Source: an uncultured Roseburia sp. (GTDB taxonomy: Bacteria; Bacillota_A; Clostridia; Lachnospirales; Lachnospiraceae). Taken from it: 64,000 nucleotides of DNA. Under the pieces are notes generated by a model. That model searched no databases. It was not told the DNA's origin and was given only the letters and a program-made list of their open reading frames with translations. Positions 26,475 through 35,119 of this stretch are shown here, piece by piece. The stretch lies in contig USRX01000003.1 in NCBI GenBank assembly GCA_900557275.1, forward strand, positions 62,001-126,000. Direction: 5' to 3'. The translations under genes were made by a program, and so were the position numbers. Numbering within the stretch: position 1 is the stretch's first letter; each line of letters starts with the position of its first letter.

Positions 26475-28241
26475 TTACATCCGGTCAGGTGCAGCAAATC
26501 CCAGTACATCGATACAGGTCTCAAGAACGTCTCTAGTAAGTTCCAGCAGACGAATGTAACCAGCCTGTACTGCTTCATCTTCTTCTGCCATGATCTTTGT
26601 CTCATGATAGAAATGGTTCAGTGCATTTGCCAGACCATAAATGTATGCACAGATTTTATGCGGAGCAAGCTCTTCTGCCGCATTTATCATAATCTCATTG
26701 AAACGAGCCAGCTCCAGCATCAGACCTTTTTCACTTGCAGAATGTGCAGCCTGGATCTTGTAATCTGCTGCGGATTTGCCACTCTGGGCATATTTTTTCA
26801 AAATGGATTTGATACGAACGATAGTGTACAGGATATATGGGCCTGTGTTTCCTTCAAAGGAAATAAACCGGTCAATATCAAAAATATAATCTTTGGAAGC
26901 CTGATTGGACAGATCGCCGTATTTGATAGCAGATAATGCTACCATTTTTGCAGTCTCTTTTGCTTCTTCCTCATCCATGGTATTGTTCTCGGAAATCTTC
27001 TGGAACATTTCGTTCTGGATGTCTCCTACCAGTTTCTCCAGACGCATAACGCCGCCCTCACGGGTCTTAAACGGTTTGCCGTCTTTTCCGTTCATCGTAC
27101 CAAAACCGATGAATTTCAGTTCAGTATCATCAGAAACAAGTCCGGTTTTCTTCGCACAGCGGAATACCTGTACAAAATGCAACTCCTGACGTTTGTCAGC
27201 CAGATATACCATTTTGTCCGGATGATAATCCTGCATACGCCATACGATGGTTGCCAGATCGGTTGTTGTATACAGAGATGCGCCATCGGATTTCAGGATC
27301 ATGCAAGGCGGGATCTCTTTTGCATCGGTCTCCTCGCTGACATCTACTACAAGCGCGCCTTCGCTCATATATGCAAATCCGTCTTCTTTCATCTTATCCG
27401 CCATCGGAGCAATATATGGATCTGCATCGGATTCACCCTTCCACAGATCAAAGGAAACGTTCAGACTGTCATAGTTTTTCTTCAGATCCTTGATGGATAC
27501 TGCCAAAATGTGTTTCCACAGGGCAATATATCCTCTTCTGCCTTTCTGAAGTTCAAAGGTCGCCTGCATTGCCGCTTCTTTATAAGCCGGATCTTCTTTT
27601 GATTTTCCACTGGCTGTCGGATAGATCTCCTCCAGCTCAGAAATAGTAAACGGCGCTTCCTTCGGATACTCGCCTTCATAAGATGCGTCAAAATAAACCA
27701 GCTCCGGTTTCCGTTCTTTCAGCTCTGTGATGATCAGACCCATCTGAAGACCCCAGTCGCCCAGATGTACATCACCGATTACCTCATGTCCGATGTAACG
27801 GCTCATGCGTTTGACGCTCTCGCCGATAACAGCAGAACGCAGATGTCCTACATGTAGCGGTTTTGCCACATTTGCTCCGCCGTAATCCACAATGATCGTC
27901 TTCGGCTCTGCCACTTTTTCACATCCGTAACGTTCATCCTCCTGCATCTCCTGCAGATACTCAGCCAGATATGTTTCATCCAGCTTTAAATTCAGGAATC
28001 CCGGTTTTACAGAATCAACCATGGAAAACATGGCATTGTCCTGCAGCTGTTCTGCAACAGCATCTGCGATCATAAATGGCGCCTTATGATACTGCTTTGC
28101 TGCAGCCATAGCTCCGTTACACTGAAATTCGCACAGATCCGGACGGTTTGAGATCGTTACTTTACCATATTTCTCTTCATAACCTGCCTGCACAAAGGCT
28201 TTTGTTACTTCCTCTGTGATCAAATCAAGGATTTTCTTCAT
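26475..28241 (-). CDS. argS: Arginine-tRNA ligase
   Basis: A 588-residue class I synthetase that charges tRNA-Arg. The HIGH motif appears as HVGH in VAKPLHVGHLRS near residue 130, and the KMSKS region is degenerate (PFKTREGGVMRL), as usual in ArgRS. The C-terminal DALR domain begins around residue 460 (NTGPYILYTIVRI) and ends in FAAPDRM. A promoter with correct spacing is seen at 28325-28353. No T-box leader is present, unlike the transporter operon. Confidence 0.96.
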   Translation of the reverse strand: MKKILDLITEEVTKAFVQAGYEEKYGKVTISNRPDLCEFQCNGAMAAAKQYHKAPFMIADAVAEQLQDNAMFSMVDSVKPGFLNLKLDETYLAEYLQEMQEDERYGCEKVAEPKTIIVDYGGANVAKPLHVGHLRSAVIGESVKRMSRYIGHEVIGDVHLGDWGLQMGLIITELKERKPELVYFDASYEGEYPKEAPFTISELEEIYPTASGKSKEDPAYKEAAMQATFELQKGRRGYIALWKHILAVSIKDLKKNYDSLNVSFDLWKGESDADPYIAPMADKMKEDGFAYMSEGALVVDVSEETDAKEIPPCMILKSDGASLYTTTDLATIVWRMQDYHPDKMVYLADKRQELHFVQVFRCAKKTGLVSDDTELKFIGFGTMNGKDGKPFKTREGGVMRLEKLVGDIQNEMFQKISENNTMDEEEAKETAKMVALSAIKYGDLSNQASKDYIFDIDRFISFEGNTGPYILYTIVRIKSILKKYAQSGKSAADYKIQAAHSASEKGLMLELARFNEIMINAAEELAPHKICAYIYGLANALNHFYHETKIMAEEDEAVQAGYIRLLELTRDVLETCIDVLGFAAPDRM

Positions 28242-28324
28242 TTGCTATCCCTCTCTCATTATTTGTATCAATACACTCTTTTAACTGATTATTTCGCCTG
28301 TCTACAAACAGACAGTTTGCTATT

Positions 28325-28353
28325 AGTATAATGCTTTTTCACTGGTCATGCAA
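28325..28353 (-). promoter_or_regulatory. Promoter of argS
   Basis: TTGCAT (28348-28353), 17 bp, TATACT (28325-28330) on the minus strand. A 6-bp hairpin CTGTCT/AGACAG lies in the leader at 28298-28315. Confidence 0.7.
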
Positions 28354-28387
28354 GCTTGGATTTTCTAAAAAATATCTAACTGCCAAT

Positions 28388-28417
28388 GCATACTTTTTCA
28401 AAATTCCGTGCATTCTC
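28388..28417 (+). promoter_or_regulatory. Sigma-G/sigma-F type promoter before sigG
   Basis: GCATA (28388-28392), an 18-bp spacer and CATTCTC (28411-28417) match the Bacillus sigma-G pattern GMATR-N18-CATNMTA at all but the last base. It lies 34 bp before the sigG start. This fits forespore-specific, self-reinforcing transcription. Confidence 0.6.
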
Positions 28418-28451
28418 TTAGTACATGAAACTTAACCGGAGGTATTTGTCT

Positions 28452-29234
28452 ATGGCTGCTTATAAAGTAGAAATCTGCGGGGTAAATACATCTACCCTCC
28501 CTATACTGAAAGAGGAAGAAAAAGCATCGCTTTTTGAAAAGATCCGTCAGGGAGATCTCGCCGCCCGCGAAACTTACATTAAGGGAAACCTCCGGCTTGT
28601 ACTGAGTATCATCCGGCGTTTTGCCGCAAGCAATGAAAATGTAGATGATCTGTTTCAGATCGGATGCATCGGCCTGATCAAATCCATTGATAACTTTGAT
28701 CCCGATATGAATGTTAAATTTTCAACGTATGCCGTACCAATGATCATCGGTGAGATCCGTCGCTATCTCCGGGATAACAACAGTGTGCGCGTCAGCCGCT
28801 CCATGCGGGACACCGCCTACAAAGCGCTGCACACCCAGGAACTGATGACAAAGAAAAACAATCAGGATCCGACACTGTCAGAAGTGGCTGCCGAGATCGG
28901 CATTCCGGAAGAAGAGATCGTATTTGCCCTGGATGCTATCCAGAGTCCTGTAAGCCTCTACGATCCCATCTATACCGATGGAGGCGACACATTATATGTC
29001 ATGGATCAGATCAGTGACAAAAAAAATAAAGAGGACCGCTGGGTAGAGACCCTCTCCCTCTCCGATGCCATGAAACGCTTAAACGACAGGGAATACCGCA
29101 TCATCAAACTCCGCTTTTTTGAAGGAAAAACCCAGATGGAAGTGGCAAAAGAAATACACATTTCCCAGGCCCAGGTAAGCAGGCTTGAAAAATGTGCATT
29201 AAATACGATGAAGCAGTTTCTGACGCTTCGCTGA
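28452..29234 (+). CDS. sigG: RNA polymerase sporulation sigma factor G
   Basis: Late forespore sigma factor. The 260-residue product begins MAAYKVEICGVNTSTLP, the SigG-specific N-terminus. Region 2 contains DDLFQIGCIGLIKSIDNFD and VKFSTYAVPMIIGEIRRY (given by core residues), and region 4 ends with TQMEVAKEIHISQAQVSRLE. The ATG at 28452 is chosen because GGAGG stands nine bases upstream and the protein then aligns with known SigG; an upstream ATG adds nine unrelated residues. In Bacillus sigG directly follows sigE on the same strand. Here it is inverted and separated from sigE by an L,D-transpeptidase gene. Confidence 0.97.
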   Translation: MAAYKVEICGVNTSTLPILKEEEKASLFEKIRQGDLAARETYIKGNLRLVLSIIRRFAASNENVDDLFQIGCIGLIKSIDNFDPDMNVKFSTYAVPMIIGEIRRYLRDNNSVRVSRSMRDTAYKALHTQELMTKKNNQDPTLSEVAAEIGIPEEEIVFALDAIQSPVSLYDPIYTDGGDTLYVMDQISDKKNKEDRWVETLSLSDAMKRLNDREYRIIKLRFFEGKTQMEVAKEIHISQAQVSRLEKCALNTMKQFLTLR

Positions 29235-29257
29235 TTGTTAAGTTTTAATTTTAATCT

Positions 29258-29291
29258 CTATTTCGCCGCCTTCGGATGGCGGCATAAATAG
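29258..29291. terminator. Hairpin between convergent sigG and L,D-transpeptidase genes
   Basis: The stem GCCGCC/GGCGGC (29265-29270 with 29278-29283) is extended by CTATTT/AAATAG. U runs are poor, so it is a probable shared terminator only. Confidence 0.5.
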
Positions 29292-29340
29292 CTATGAAAA
29301 AGTATTTTTCACACTACAACAATCCCACTACCATTATGTT

Positions 29341-30771
29341 TTAGTCATACACAACTACCGGTGTACCAATAGATACGTTTTCATAGATTTTTTTTGCATT
29401 TGCCTTCGGTGTGTTGACACAGCCGTGAGATCCGTTGGTCTTATAAATATTTCCACCAAAGGAGTTTCTCCAGTCTGCATTGTGAATGCCGACATTTCCA
29501 TTAAATGGCATCCAGTAATCTACATGGGAATTGTATCCTTCTCCCACCAGATTATAATTGGTCATCTTCGCATCAATCGCCCATACACCGTTGGATGGAG
29601 TTGCACGACCTTTGATGTTGATATTTCCGGTTACAACCGGCGTATCTACGATGCACTGTCCATCCACATAGCACCACATTCTCTGGTTGGAAATAGATAC
29701 TTCGATATAAGTGCTTCCAATATCGTTGGTATCCCGACATTTGCCCTCATAACGGTATTCCGGCTGTATCGTTCCGGATTCTCCGGCTTTGATCTTCTCG
29801 ATCAGGGCATCCGCAGATTTCTCTTTATTGATCAGCCAGCCATAATCACCACCCTTTAACTTGACAGTTGTTCCAAGACTGGTCTGGAAAGTCCGGCTGA
29901 GTCCAAAAGTATCATACTTATAACCAAGTTCTTTCATATAAGCGACTACTTTGCCCCGGTCAAGATCAAAGGAAAAGTCATCCCCGAATGTGATCCACTG
30001 GGAAATCTGATCTGCATCTACGGTTTCCTGACGGTCTGAAAAATCATACACGATTTTTACATTGATCAGATCATTTAACTTCTGCTGTTCTTCTTTCAAT
30101 TCCTCTGACTCGGAATGCACATTGTGCTTGACATAACAGTCCGAAGACTCCAGATCCACTTCTGTCTTTCCTTCCGTAACAGCTTCTGTCATTACCTGAT
30201 AGACACTGTCTTTATCCAACAGCGTACCTTCTTTTTGCTCCACGATCTGAAAAGAACCATCTTTATACTCCAGATGCGCATCCGCCGGTGCTTTCATAAC
30301 GTCATCCTGCATAAAAGAAAATCCGTCTGCCTGCACTTTCAGTTTTTCTTCATCAAAGGTTACATCCACATTCACATCTTCTGCTTTAGAAAACAGACCA
30401 CTTACCCAGAGCAGTGCATTCTGTTTCTTTTTCAGATTATCTACCGTCGCATCTGTATCTGCCTGCATATCGATTTCCTGCGCAGATACGATTTCTTCTC
30501 CCGTCTTGGAAACAACGGTCAGCTTATAATTTTCAGTTTCCTTCGCCAGTTTTTCCTTTAATCCGGAAACGCTCTGGTTTGTCACTTTCACACCATATAT
30601 CGTATTTTTAAGATAAAAATGTCTGGAATAAAAAGCTGCTCCGATCACATAGACAGCCGCTGCTGCAATAATGACCAATAACAGGATTGCTCTTCCTTTT
30701 TCTATCTTTTTTTGACGGGCACGGAATCCCGTTCCCTGATTATCTTCTTTTGTCACGCTCAATTTCCTCAT
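29341..30771 (-). CDS. L,D-transpeptidase with PG-binding domain
   Basis: A 476-residue membrane-anchored wall enzyme that makes 3-3 peptidoglycan cross-links. One transmembrane helix lies near residues 28-50 (AILLLVIIAAAAVYVIGAAF). An extracytoplasmic YoaR/PG_binding_4-like part follows (IYGVKVTNQSVSGL), then the YkuD domain from about 345 with the active-site pattern GIHNADW and NGSHGCVN, where the last Cys is the nucleophile. It has its own promoter at 30805-30833. Its place between sigE and sigG suggests, but does not prove, a role in spore or division peptidoglycan. Confidence 0.93.
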   Translation of the reverse strand: MRKLSVTKEDNQGTGFRARQKKIEKGRAILLLVIIAAAAVYVIGAAFYSRHFYLKNTIYGVKVTNQSVSGLKEKLAKETENYKLTVVSKTGEEIVSAQEIDMQADTDATVDNLKKKQNALLWVSGLFSKAEDVNVDVTFDEEKLKVQADGFSFMQDDVMKAPADAHLEYKDGSFQIVEQKEGTLLDKDSVYQVMTEAVTEGKTEVDLESSDCYVKHNVHSESEELKEEQQKLNDLINVKIVYDFSDRQETVDADQISQWITFGDDFSFDLDRGKVVAYMKELGYKYDTFGLSRTFQTSLGTTVKLKGGDYGWLINKEKSADALIEKIKAGESGTIQPEYRYEGKCRDTNDIGSTYIEVSISNQRMWCYVDGQCIVDTPVVTGNINIKGRATPSNGVWAIDAKMTNYNLVGEGYNSHVDYWMPFNGNVGIHNADWRNSFGGNIYKTNGSHGCVNTPKANAKKIYENVSIGTPVVVYD

Positions 30772-30804
30772 CCTTATATCACTTGAATTTTATGTACAGG
30801 TATT

Positions 30805-30833
30805 AATCTAATACGCTTTTAAAAATTCTTCAA
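30805..30833 (-). promoter_or_regulatory. Promoter of the L,D-transpeptidase gene
   Basis: TTGAAG (30828-30833), 17 bp, TAGATT (30805-30810) on the minus strand. Confidence 0.55.
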
Positions 30834-30988
30834 GACTTTCATTAAAAAGTTAATGATATTGTAAAAACTTGTAATATTCCGCCATTTTCTGTCAGGTGTG
30901 TATACCTACGCTATTGCTCCTGTAGATTCTGATACCGTTATCAGCCTTTTCATATAAAACATATACTCCTATAAAATCCAATTTTCCA

Positions 30989-31729
30989 TTATTCATACCG
31001 GTCAATTTCTTTTCTCAGCCGCTTCATGATCTTTTTCTCCAAGCGGGAAATATAAGACTGGGATATTCCCATAAGATCCGCAACTTCCTTTTGTGTCATT
31101 TCCTGTTCTTCCTTGTCTTTCAATCCATAACGCAGTTCTATGATTCTGCGTTCCCGCGGCGATAATTTTGCCACTGCTTTTTTTAGCAACTTTTTCTCTA
31201 CTTCCAGTTCCATATCCCGATAAATGAGATCGTCGTCTGTCCCCAGGATATCTGACAGTAACAGTTCATTTCCATCCCAGTCCACATTCAGCGGCTCGTC
31301 TATGGAAACTTCCATTTTCATCTTGCTTGTGCGACGCAGATACATGAGGATCTCGTTTTCAATACATCTGGATGCATAAGTGGCAAGCTTAATATTTTTT
31401 GTTGGATTATAGGTATTTACGGATTTGATCAGACCGATCGTTCCAATGGAGATCAGATCCTCCACTCCAACTCCCGTATTGTCAAACTTTTTGGCAATAT
31501 ATACGACCAGACGAAGATTATGTTCGATCAGTTTCTGTTTTGCAGTCTGCCCTTCTTCTGTCTGTAACTGCTCAATACAGGCGCTTTCCTTTTCCGCATC
31601 CAGTGGCGGCGGCAGTATTTCTGCTCCTCCTATATAATGCAGTTCTTTCGTATTGTGAAACAAAAGATTTTGAATGGTTGGCATGATCCGGAACTGAAAC
31701 CGTTCCGGCACTGAAATTCTTATATACAT
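30989..31729 (-). CDS. sigE: RNA polymerase sporulation sigma factor E (pro-sigma-E)
   Basis: Early mother-cell sigma factor, made as an inactive precursor and cut by SpoIIGA. The 246-residue product has a short amphipathic pro-sequence ([15 protein letters not shown]) before [13 protein letters not shown]. Region 2 has [20 protein letters not shown] and region 4 [21 protein letters not shown] place the start at the ATG at 31729, which has GGGGA upstream and gives a pro-sequence of normal size. The frame is open for 22 more codons through a 40-nt element that recurs elsewhere in the window at the same distance from a start codon, so that stretch is more likely leader than protein. spoIIGA lies directly upstream. 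Confidence 0.95.
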   Translation of the reverse strand: MYIRISVPERFQFRIMPTIQNLLFHNTKELHYIGGAEILPPPLDAEKESACIEQLQTEEGQTAKQKLIEHNLRLVVYIAKKFDNTGVGVEDLISIGTIGLIKSVNTYNPTKNIKLATYASRCIENEILMYLRRTSKMKMEVSIDEPLNVDWDGNELLLSDILGTDDDLIYRDMELEVEKKLLKKAVAKLSPRERRIIELRYGLKDKEEQEMTQKEVADLMGISQSYISRLEKKIMKRLRKEIDRYE

Positions 31730-31750
31730 GACACTTTGTTCCCCATATCT

Positions 31751-31790
31751 TAGTGTAGTAGTTTTTCCTGACCCTCTCCAAGGTCCTGTC
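31751..31790 (-). repeat. Recurrent 40-nt leader element, copy A (before sigE)
   Basis: Minus-strand sequence with the core GGACCTTGGAGAGGGTC then AAAAACTACTACA. It ends 21 nt before the sigE ATG and matches copy B (55122-55161) at 36 of 40 positions. The core can fold into a short GACC/GGUC hairpin. Function unknown. Confidence 0.85.
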
Positions 31791-31833
31791 ATCAAATGAC
31801 TGCATCTTCTTATTCACTATGCATATGCACATT

Positions 31834-32616
31834 TCAAAGAAATTCCCGGTTTAATAAAATCTGTATCTGATCATTACAGAACACCTTATCCTCCGCCAGC
31901 CCAATGACTGGTCTGGTATATTCCCGTTTCTCTCCACTCTGATACACACACATCTTATCCGCTGTAAATACGCGCAACAGCTGTCCGCTCTGTCCCACAG
32001 TGTGATAGGGAATATAACGTATTTTCTCAACAGGAATCGCAGCGGCACGTTCCAGTACAATGGAAGGTACAACGCTCACGGGACTGCCCGTATAAGGATC
32101 CCTCAGACAGTTTCCCGTGTCCAGAAATCCCTGCAATTCTGTCCTGCATCCTCCATATTCCAGCTCCACCAGGAAAGAAAGATCCTGTTCTTTTTTCTTT
32201 CTCCATCCATATATGCATAGACACGCAGACAACATCCCCATACCGACATACCAGATCCAGCTTTCCTGCAGATGCGGAAATAATCCAAACCAGAAATTCA
32301 GCAATCCCCCACAGACCAACAGGATCACAGAAATAACCAGATAGCCTCTTACCCACAGACTCCACTTCTTTCCCCGAAGCAAACAGATGGTACTCACAGA
32401 ATTTACAGCCAAAAGCATCAGTATACGATACAGCAGATAACGATGCATCATCCAAAACAATCCCGTTTCTACAAAAGCAGATACCGCTGCGATCAGCATA
32501 CAGATGCCCGGCTGAAATCGTTTTTTCAGGATCAGCAAGGCAGTCAGATATGCCATCAGATCCAGCAGGAATACCCGTAGAAAAAAGATGTCCGGATACC
32601 ATATATAATTTTTCAC
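31834..32616 (-). CDS. spoIIGA: Sigma-E processing peptidase SpoIIGA
   Basis: Membrane aspartic protease of the mother cell that activates pro-sigma-E after a signal from SpoIIR. The 260-residue chain has about five N-terminal transmembrane helices (to about residue 130) and a protease domain with the catalytic GFLDTGN motif near 165. It is shorter than the Bacillus protein (309). The start codon is GTG, with GGAG nine bases upstream. A Spo0A-box-like TTATCGAA lies at 32700-32707 on the minus strand, in keeping with Spo0A control in other spore formers, but one site with one mismatch is weak evidence. Confidence 0.93.
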   Translation of the reverse strand: MKNYIWYPDIFFLRVFLLDLMAYLTALLILKKRFQPGICMLIAAVSAFVETGLFWMMHRYLLYRILMLLAVNSVSTICLLRGKKWSLWVRGYLVISVILLVCGGLLNFWFGLFPHLQESWIWYVGMGMLSACLCIYGWRKKKEQDLSFLVELEYGGCRTELQGFLDTGNCLRDPYTGSPVSVVPSIVLERAAAIPVEKIRYIPYHTVGQSGQLLRVFTADKMCVYQSGEKREYTRPVIGLAEDKVFCNDQIQILLNREFL

Positions 32617-32740
32617 TTTTTATTTCTCCATACCTTTTTATTTCTGCATGTACCAGTATTCTTTTTCTCTAAGCACGGTAAAATAATCCTTCCTATCCTT
32701 TCGATAACCTGCTTTCACTTGTCTGATTCCAGATTATTAT

Positions 32741-32781
32741 AAAAAAAGAACCGCGATTTTTTTGTCAAAATCACGGTTCTT
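32741..32781 (-). terminator. Intrinsic terminator of ftsZ and the division cluster
   Basis: A 15-bp stem with one mismatch (32746-32760 with 32767-32781) is followed on the minus strand by seven U. It separates ftsZ from spoIIGA. Confidence 0.85.
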
Positions 32782-32817
32782 AATCGTTTTTATTTTATTT
32801 CCCCCTGCTACATTATA

Positions 32818-33993
32818 CTAACGTTTTGTATTCTTCAGGAAATCCGGAATCTTAATATCCTTCTGTTGTACGGTACTTACCGGCGGCTTCGGCATATGTA
32901 TTCCATTTGTCATAGGATTTGGAGCTGCCTGGCTTACCTGTGGCTGAGTACCTGCCGTACGGTTCAGGCCAAGACCACCCTGCTGTGCTGTTCCTGTATA
33001 ATTTAATCCTGAAAGAATCTTTGGTGTCTGAGCAGCTGTTGCCGGATTTTCCAGACCTGTTGCGATTACAGTAATCTTTGCAGAATCCTGACAGGATTCA
33101 TCAAATTTTGCACCAAAGATAATATTTGCATCATCTCCAGCGAGATCCTGTACATAACTTGCTGCATCATTTGCATCCATAAGAGAGATATCTCCGGAAA
33201 TATTAATAATAACATGAGATGCACCTGTAATGCTTGTCTCAAGCAACGGACTTGCAACAGCAATCTTAACTGCCTCGATTGCTTTATCATCGCCAGTGGC
33301 TTCACCAATACCGATATGAGCCATTCCTTTATCTTTCATAACAGTCTGTACATCTGCAAAATCAAGGTTGATCAGAGCCGGTACATTGATCAAATCTGTA
33401 ATACCCTGTACTGCCTGCTGAAGAACTTCATCTGCTTTCTTGAGAGCATCCGGCATCGTTGTACGTCTGTCTACAATTTCAAGAAGTTTGTCGTTCGGGA
33501 TTACAATCAGTGTATCTACGCTGTCACGCAGCTTTTCAATTCCTGCAAGCGCATTTACCATTCTTGTTTTAGCTTCAAAACGAAACGGTTTTGTAACAAC
33601 ACCAACAGTAAGAATTCCTTTTTCCTTTGCCAGTTTGGCAACGATTGGAGCAGCTCCGGTTCCGGTTCCGCCACCCATTCCGCAGGTAACAAATACCATA
33701 TCAGCACCTTCAATTGCCGCTGCTAATTCCTCCGCGCTCTCTTCTGCTGCTTTTTCGCCGATCTCCGGCTGTGCTCCGGCTCCCAGTCCTTTGGTAAGTT
33801 TTTCGCCGATCTGAATCAGAGTAGGAGCTTTGCAAAGAGTCAATGCCTGTTTATCTGTATTGACACCGATAAACTCAACTCCTCCAATCTGTTCATCTAT
33901 CATTCTATTCACAGCGTTATTTCCAGCGCCACCTACACCAATGACAATAATCTTTGCGCTGGATTCAGCTTCTGTTGACATAATCTCGAGCAC
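32818..33993 (-). CDS. ftsZ: Cell division GTPase FtsZ
   Basis: Tubulin-like protein that forms the Z ring. The 391-residue chain contains the tubulin signature [10 protein letters not shown] near residue 110, the N-terminal [13 protein letters not shown] segment, and a C-terminal tail [12 protein letters not shown] that is the docking peptide for FtsZ-binding proteins. The start is taken as GTG at 33993, because AGGAGG lies seven bases before it; an in-frame ATG four codons later is too far from that site. No ftsA or sepF gene is next to it, so its membrane tether must be encoded elsewhere. Confidence 0.98.
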   Translation of the reverse strand: MLEIMSTEAESSAKIIVIGVGGAGNNAVNRMIDEQIGGVEFIGVNTDKQALTLCKAPTLIQIGEKLTKGLGAGAQPEIGEKAAEESAEELAAAIEGADMVFVTCGMGGGTGTGAAPIVAKLAKEKGILTVGVVTKPFRFEAKTRMVNALAGIEKLRDSVDTLIVIPNDKLLEIVDRRTTMPDALKKADEVLQQAVQGITDLINVPALINLDFADVQTVMKDKGMAHIGIGEATGDDKAIEAVKIAVASPLLETSITGASHVIINISGDISLMDANDAASYVQDLAGDDANIIFGAKFDESCQDSAKITVIATGLENPATAAQTPKILSGLNYTGTAQQGGLGLNRTAGTQPQVSQAAPNPMTNGIHMPKPPVSTVQQKDIKIPDFLKNTKR

Positions 33994-34126
33994 GACAGTT
34001 CCTCCTTTTATCCCTCATATAGAAACTTCTATTTTAAATTTCTACGTTTTTCTTTTTTACAATATATCTATAATAATATAATTTTTTCAAAAAATAATCA
34101 ACCTATATTTTATTAAAATACTATGA

Positions 34127-35119
34127 TTATTGTTCCTGCGCAGTTCCATCTCCTGCTGCTGGATCTGTCTGCGTTCCGTCCTCTGCCGTCGGGTCTGTCT
34201 GTGCGTCATCTCCCGTTGCCGGATCTGTCTGCGTTCCATCCTCTGCCGTCGAATCTGTCTGTGTCCCATCTCCCTGTGCTGGATCTGTCTGTGATTCTTC
34301 ATCAGAAGCAGGTACCGTCTGAACATCATTCGGTATTTCTGTTAATTCATCTTTATCAAAATAGATATCTGTATTAATCTCACTCCAGTTTTCCATATGC
34401 AGTGTACCGGTCATACCATCAAGTTTCGGTTTGATTTCCCGCAGACGGACAATTTTTTCGTTTAGATAGATATTTCCACCAACATTTACCTGAATGGAAC
34501 CATAATTAAGAAGTACCTGCGAATCCGCTGTCACATAGATACTTTCCGGCACAAGTTCATACTTTTTCAAAAGCTGAGTTACATTTAATAACGTTTTCAG
34601 GACGGACGTATCTTCTAATGGAAGTTTTTCATATAAAGTTGCGGTCGGTACAGATAAGCCAATGATTTTCGTTGTTCCCTGAATAATTTCATTGGATAAC
34701 TCCACAACAAATCCATCTTTGTCAATATAAGCATTTTTTCCAAGGGATGGAATATACAGATACCCCAACACTCTTTTTTCATACACCTGAACCTGAAGAT
34801 TATGCGGAGATTTCAATGATATCTTCATGGAATCCACAAAAGGTACCTCTTTGGTAGATGTAAATTTATATTTAAAAAATACATACAATGAATTCCAGGA
34901 ATATTTATCATTCAACACCCAGTCCTGTATCTTCTCATCGGAATAAATGCTGTTGCCTTTTACCGTCACATTCTGAACCGTAAACACTTTGAAAACGATC
35001 AGTGCTGCAAGTGCTAATGCAATAATAACCGTCAGTATCAGTTTTAATAAAAATTTCTGAACTCTCCGTTTTTTTCGACGTTTTTTAACATTCTGGTTTT
35101 TCTGCTGTTTTTTATTCAT
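34127..35119 (-). CDS. ftsQ: Cell division protein FtsQ/DivIB
   Basis: A 330-residue bitopic division protein. A Lys/Arg-rich cytoplasmic N-terminus (KKRRKKRR) is followed by one membrane helix near residues 25-48 and the POTRA domain beginning VQNVTVKGNSIYSDEKI. The last 60 residues are five 10-residue repeats of the form xxQTDPAxxD, very acidic and probably disordered. The ATG used overlaps the last codons of ftsW, with GGAGGA at correct spacing; the longer frame lacks support. In division it links FtsL and FtsB-type partners to septal peptidoglycan synthases. Confidence 0.93.
   Translation of the reverse strand: MNKKQQKNQNVKKRRKKRRVQKFLLKLILTVIIALALAALIVFKVFTVQNVTVKGNSIYSDEKIQDWVLNDKYSWNSLYVFFKYKFTSTKEVPFVDSMKISLKSPHNLQVQVYEKRVLGYLYIPSLGKNAYIDKDGFVVELSNEIIQGTTKIIGLSVPTATLYEKLPLEDTSVLKTLLNVTQLLKKYELVPESIYVTADSQVLLNYGSIQVNVGGNIYLNEKIVRLREIKPKLDGMTGTLHMENWSEINTDIYFDKDELTEIPNDVQTVPASDEESQTDPAQGDGTQTDSTAEDGTQTDPATGDDAQTDPTAEDGTQTDPAAGDGTAQEQ
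34148..34297. repeat. Five tandem 30-bp units in the 3' end of ftsQ
   Basis: Each unit codes a variant of GTQTDPAxGD. The units are imperfect at DNA level, with alternating GGD- and AED-type forms, as if duplicated in pairs. Confidence 0.85.

Noticed and set aside
31730..31795. N-terminal extension of SigE by 22 residues
   Set aside because: The stretch is the recurrent leader element and not SigE-like; the start at 31729 gives a normal pro-sequence.
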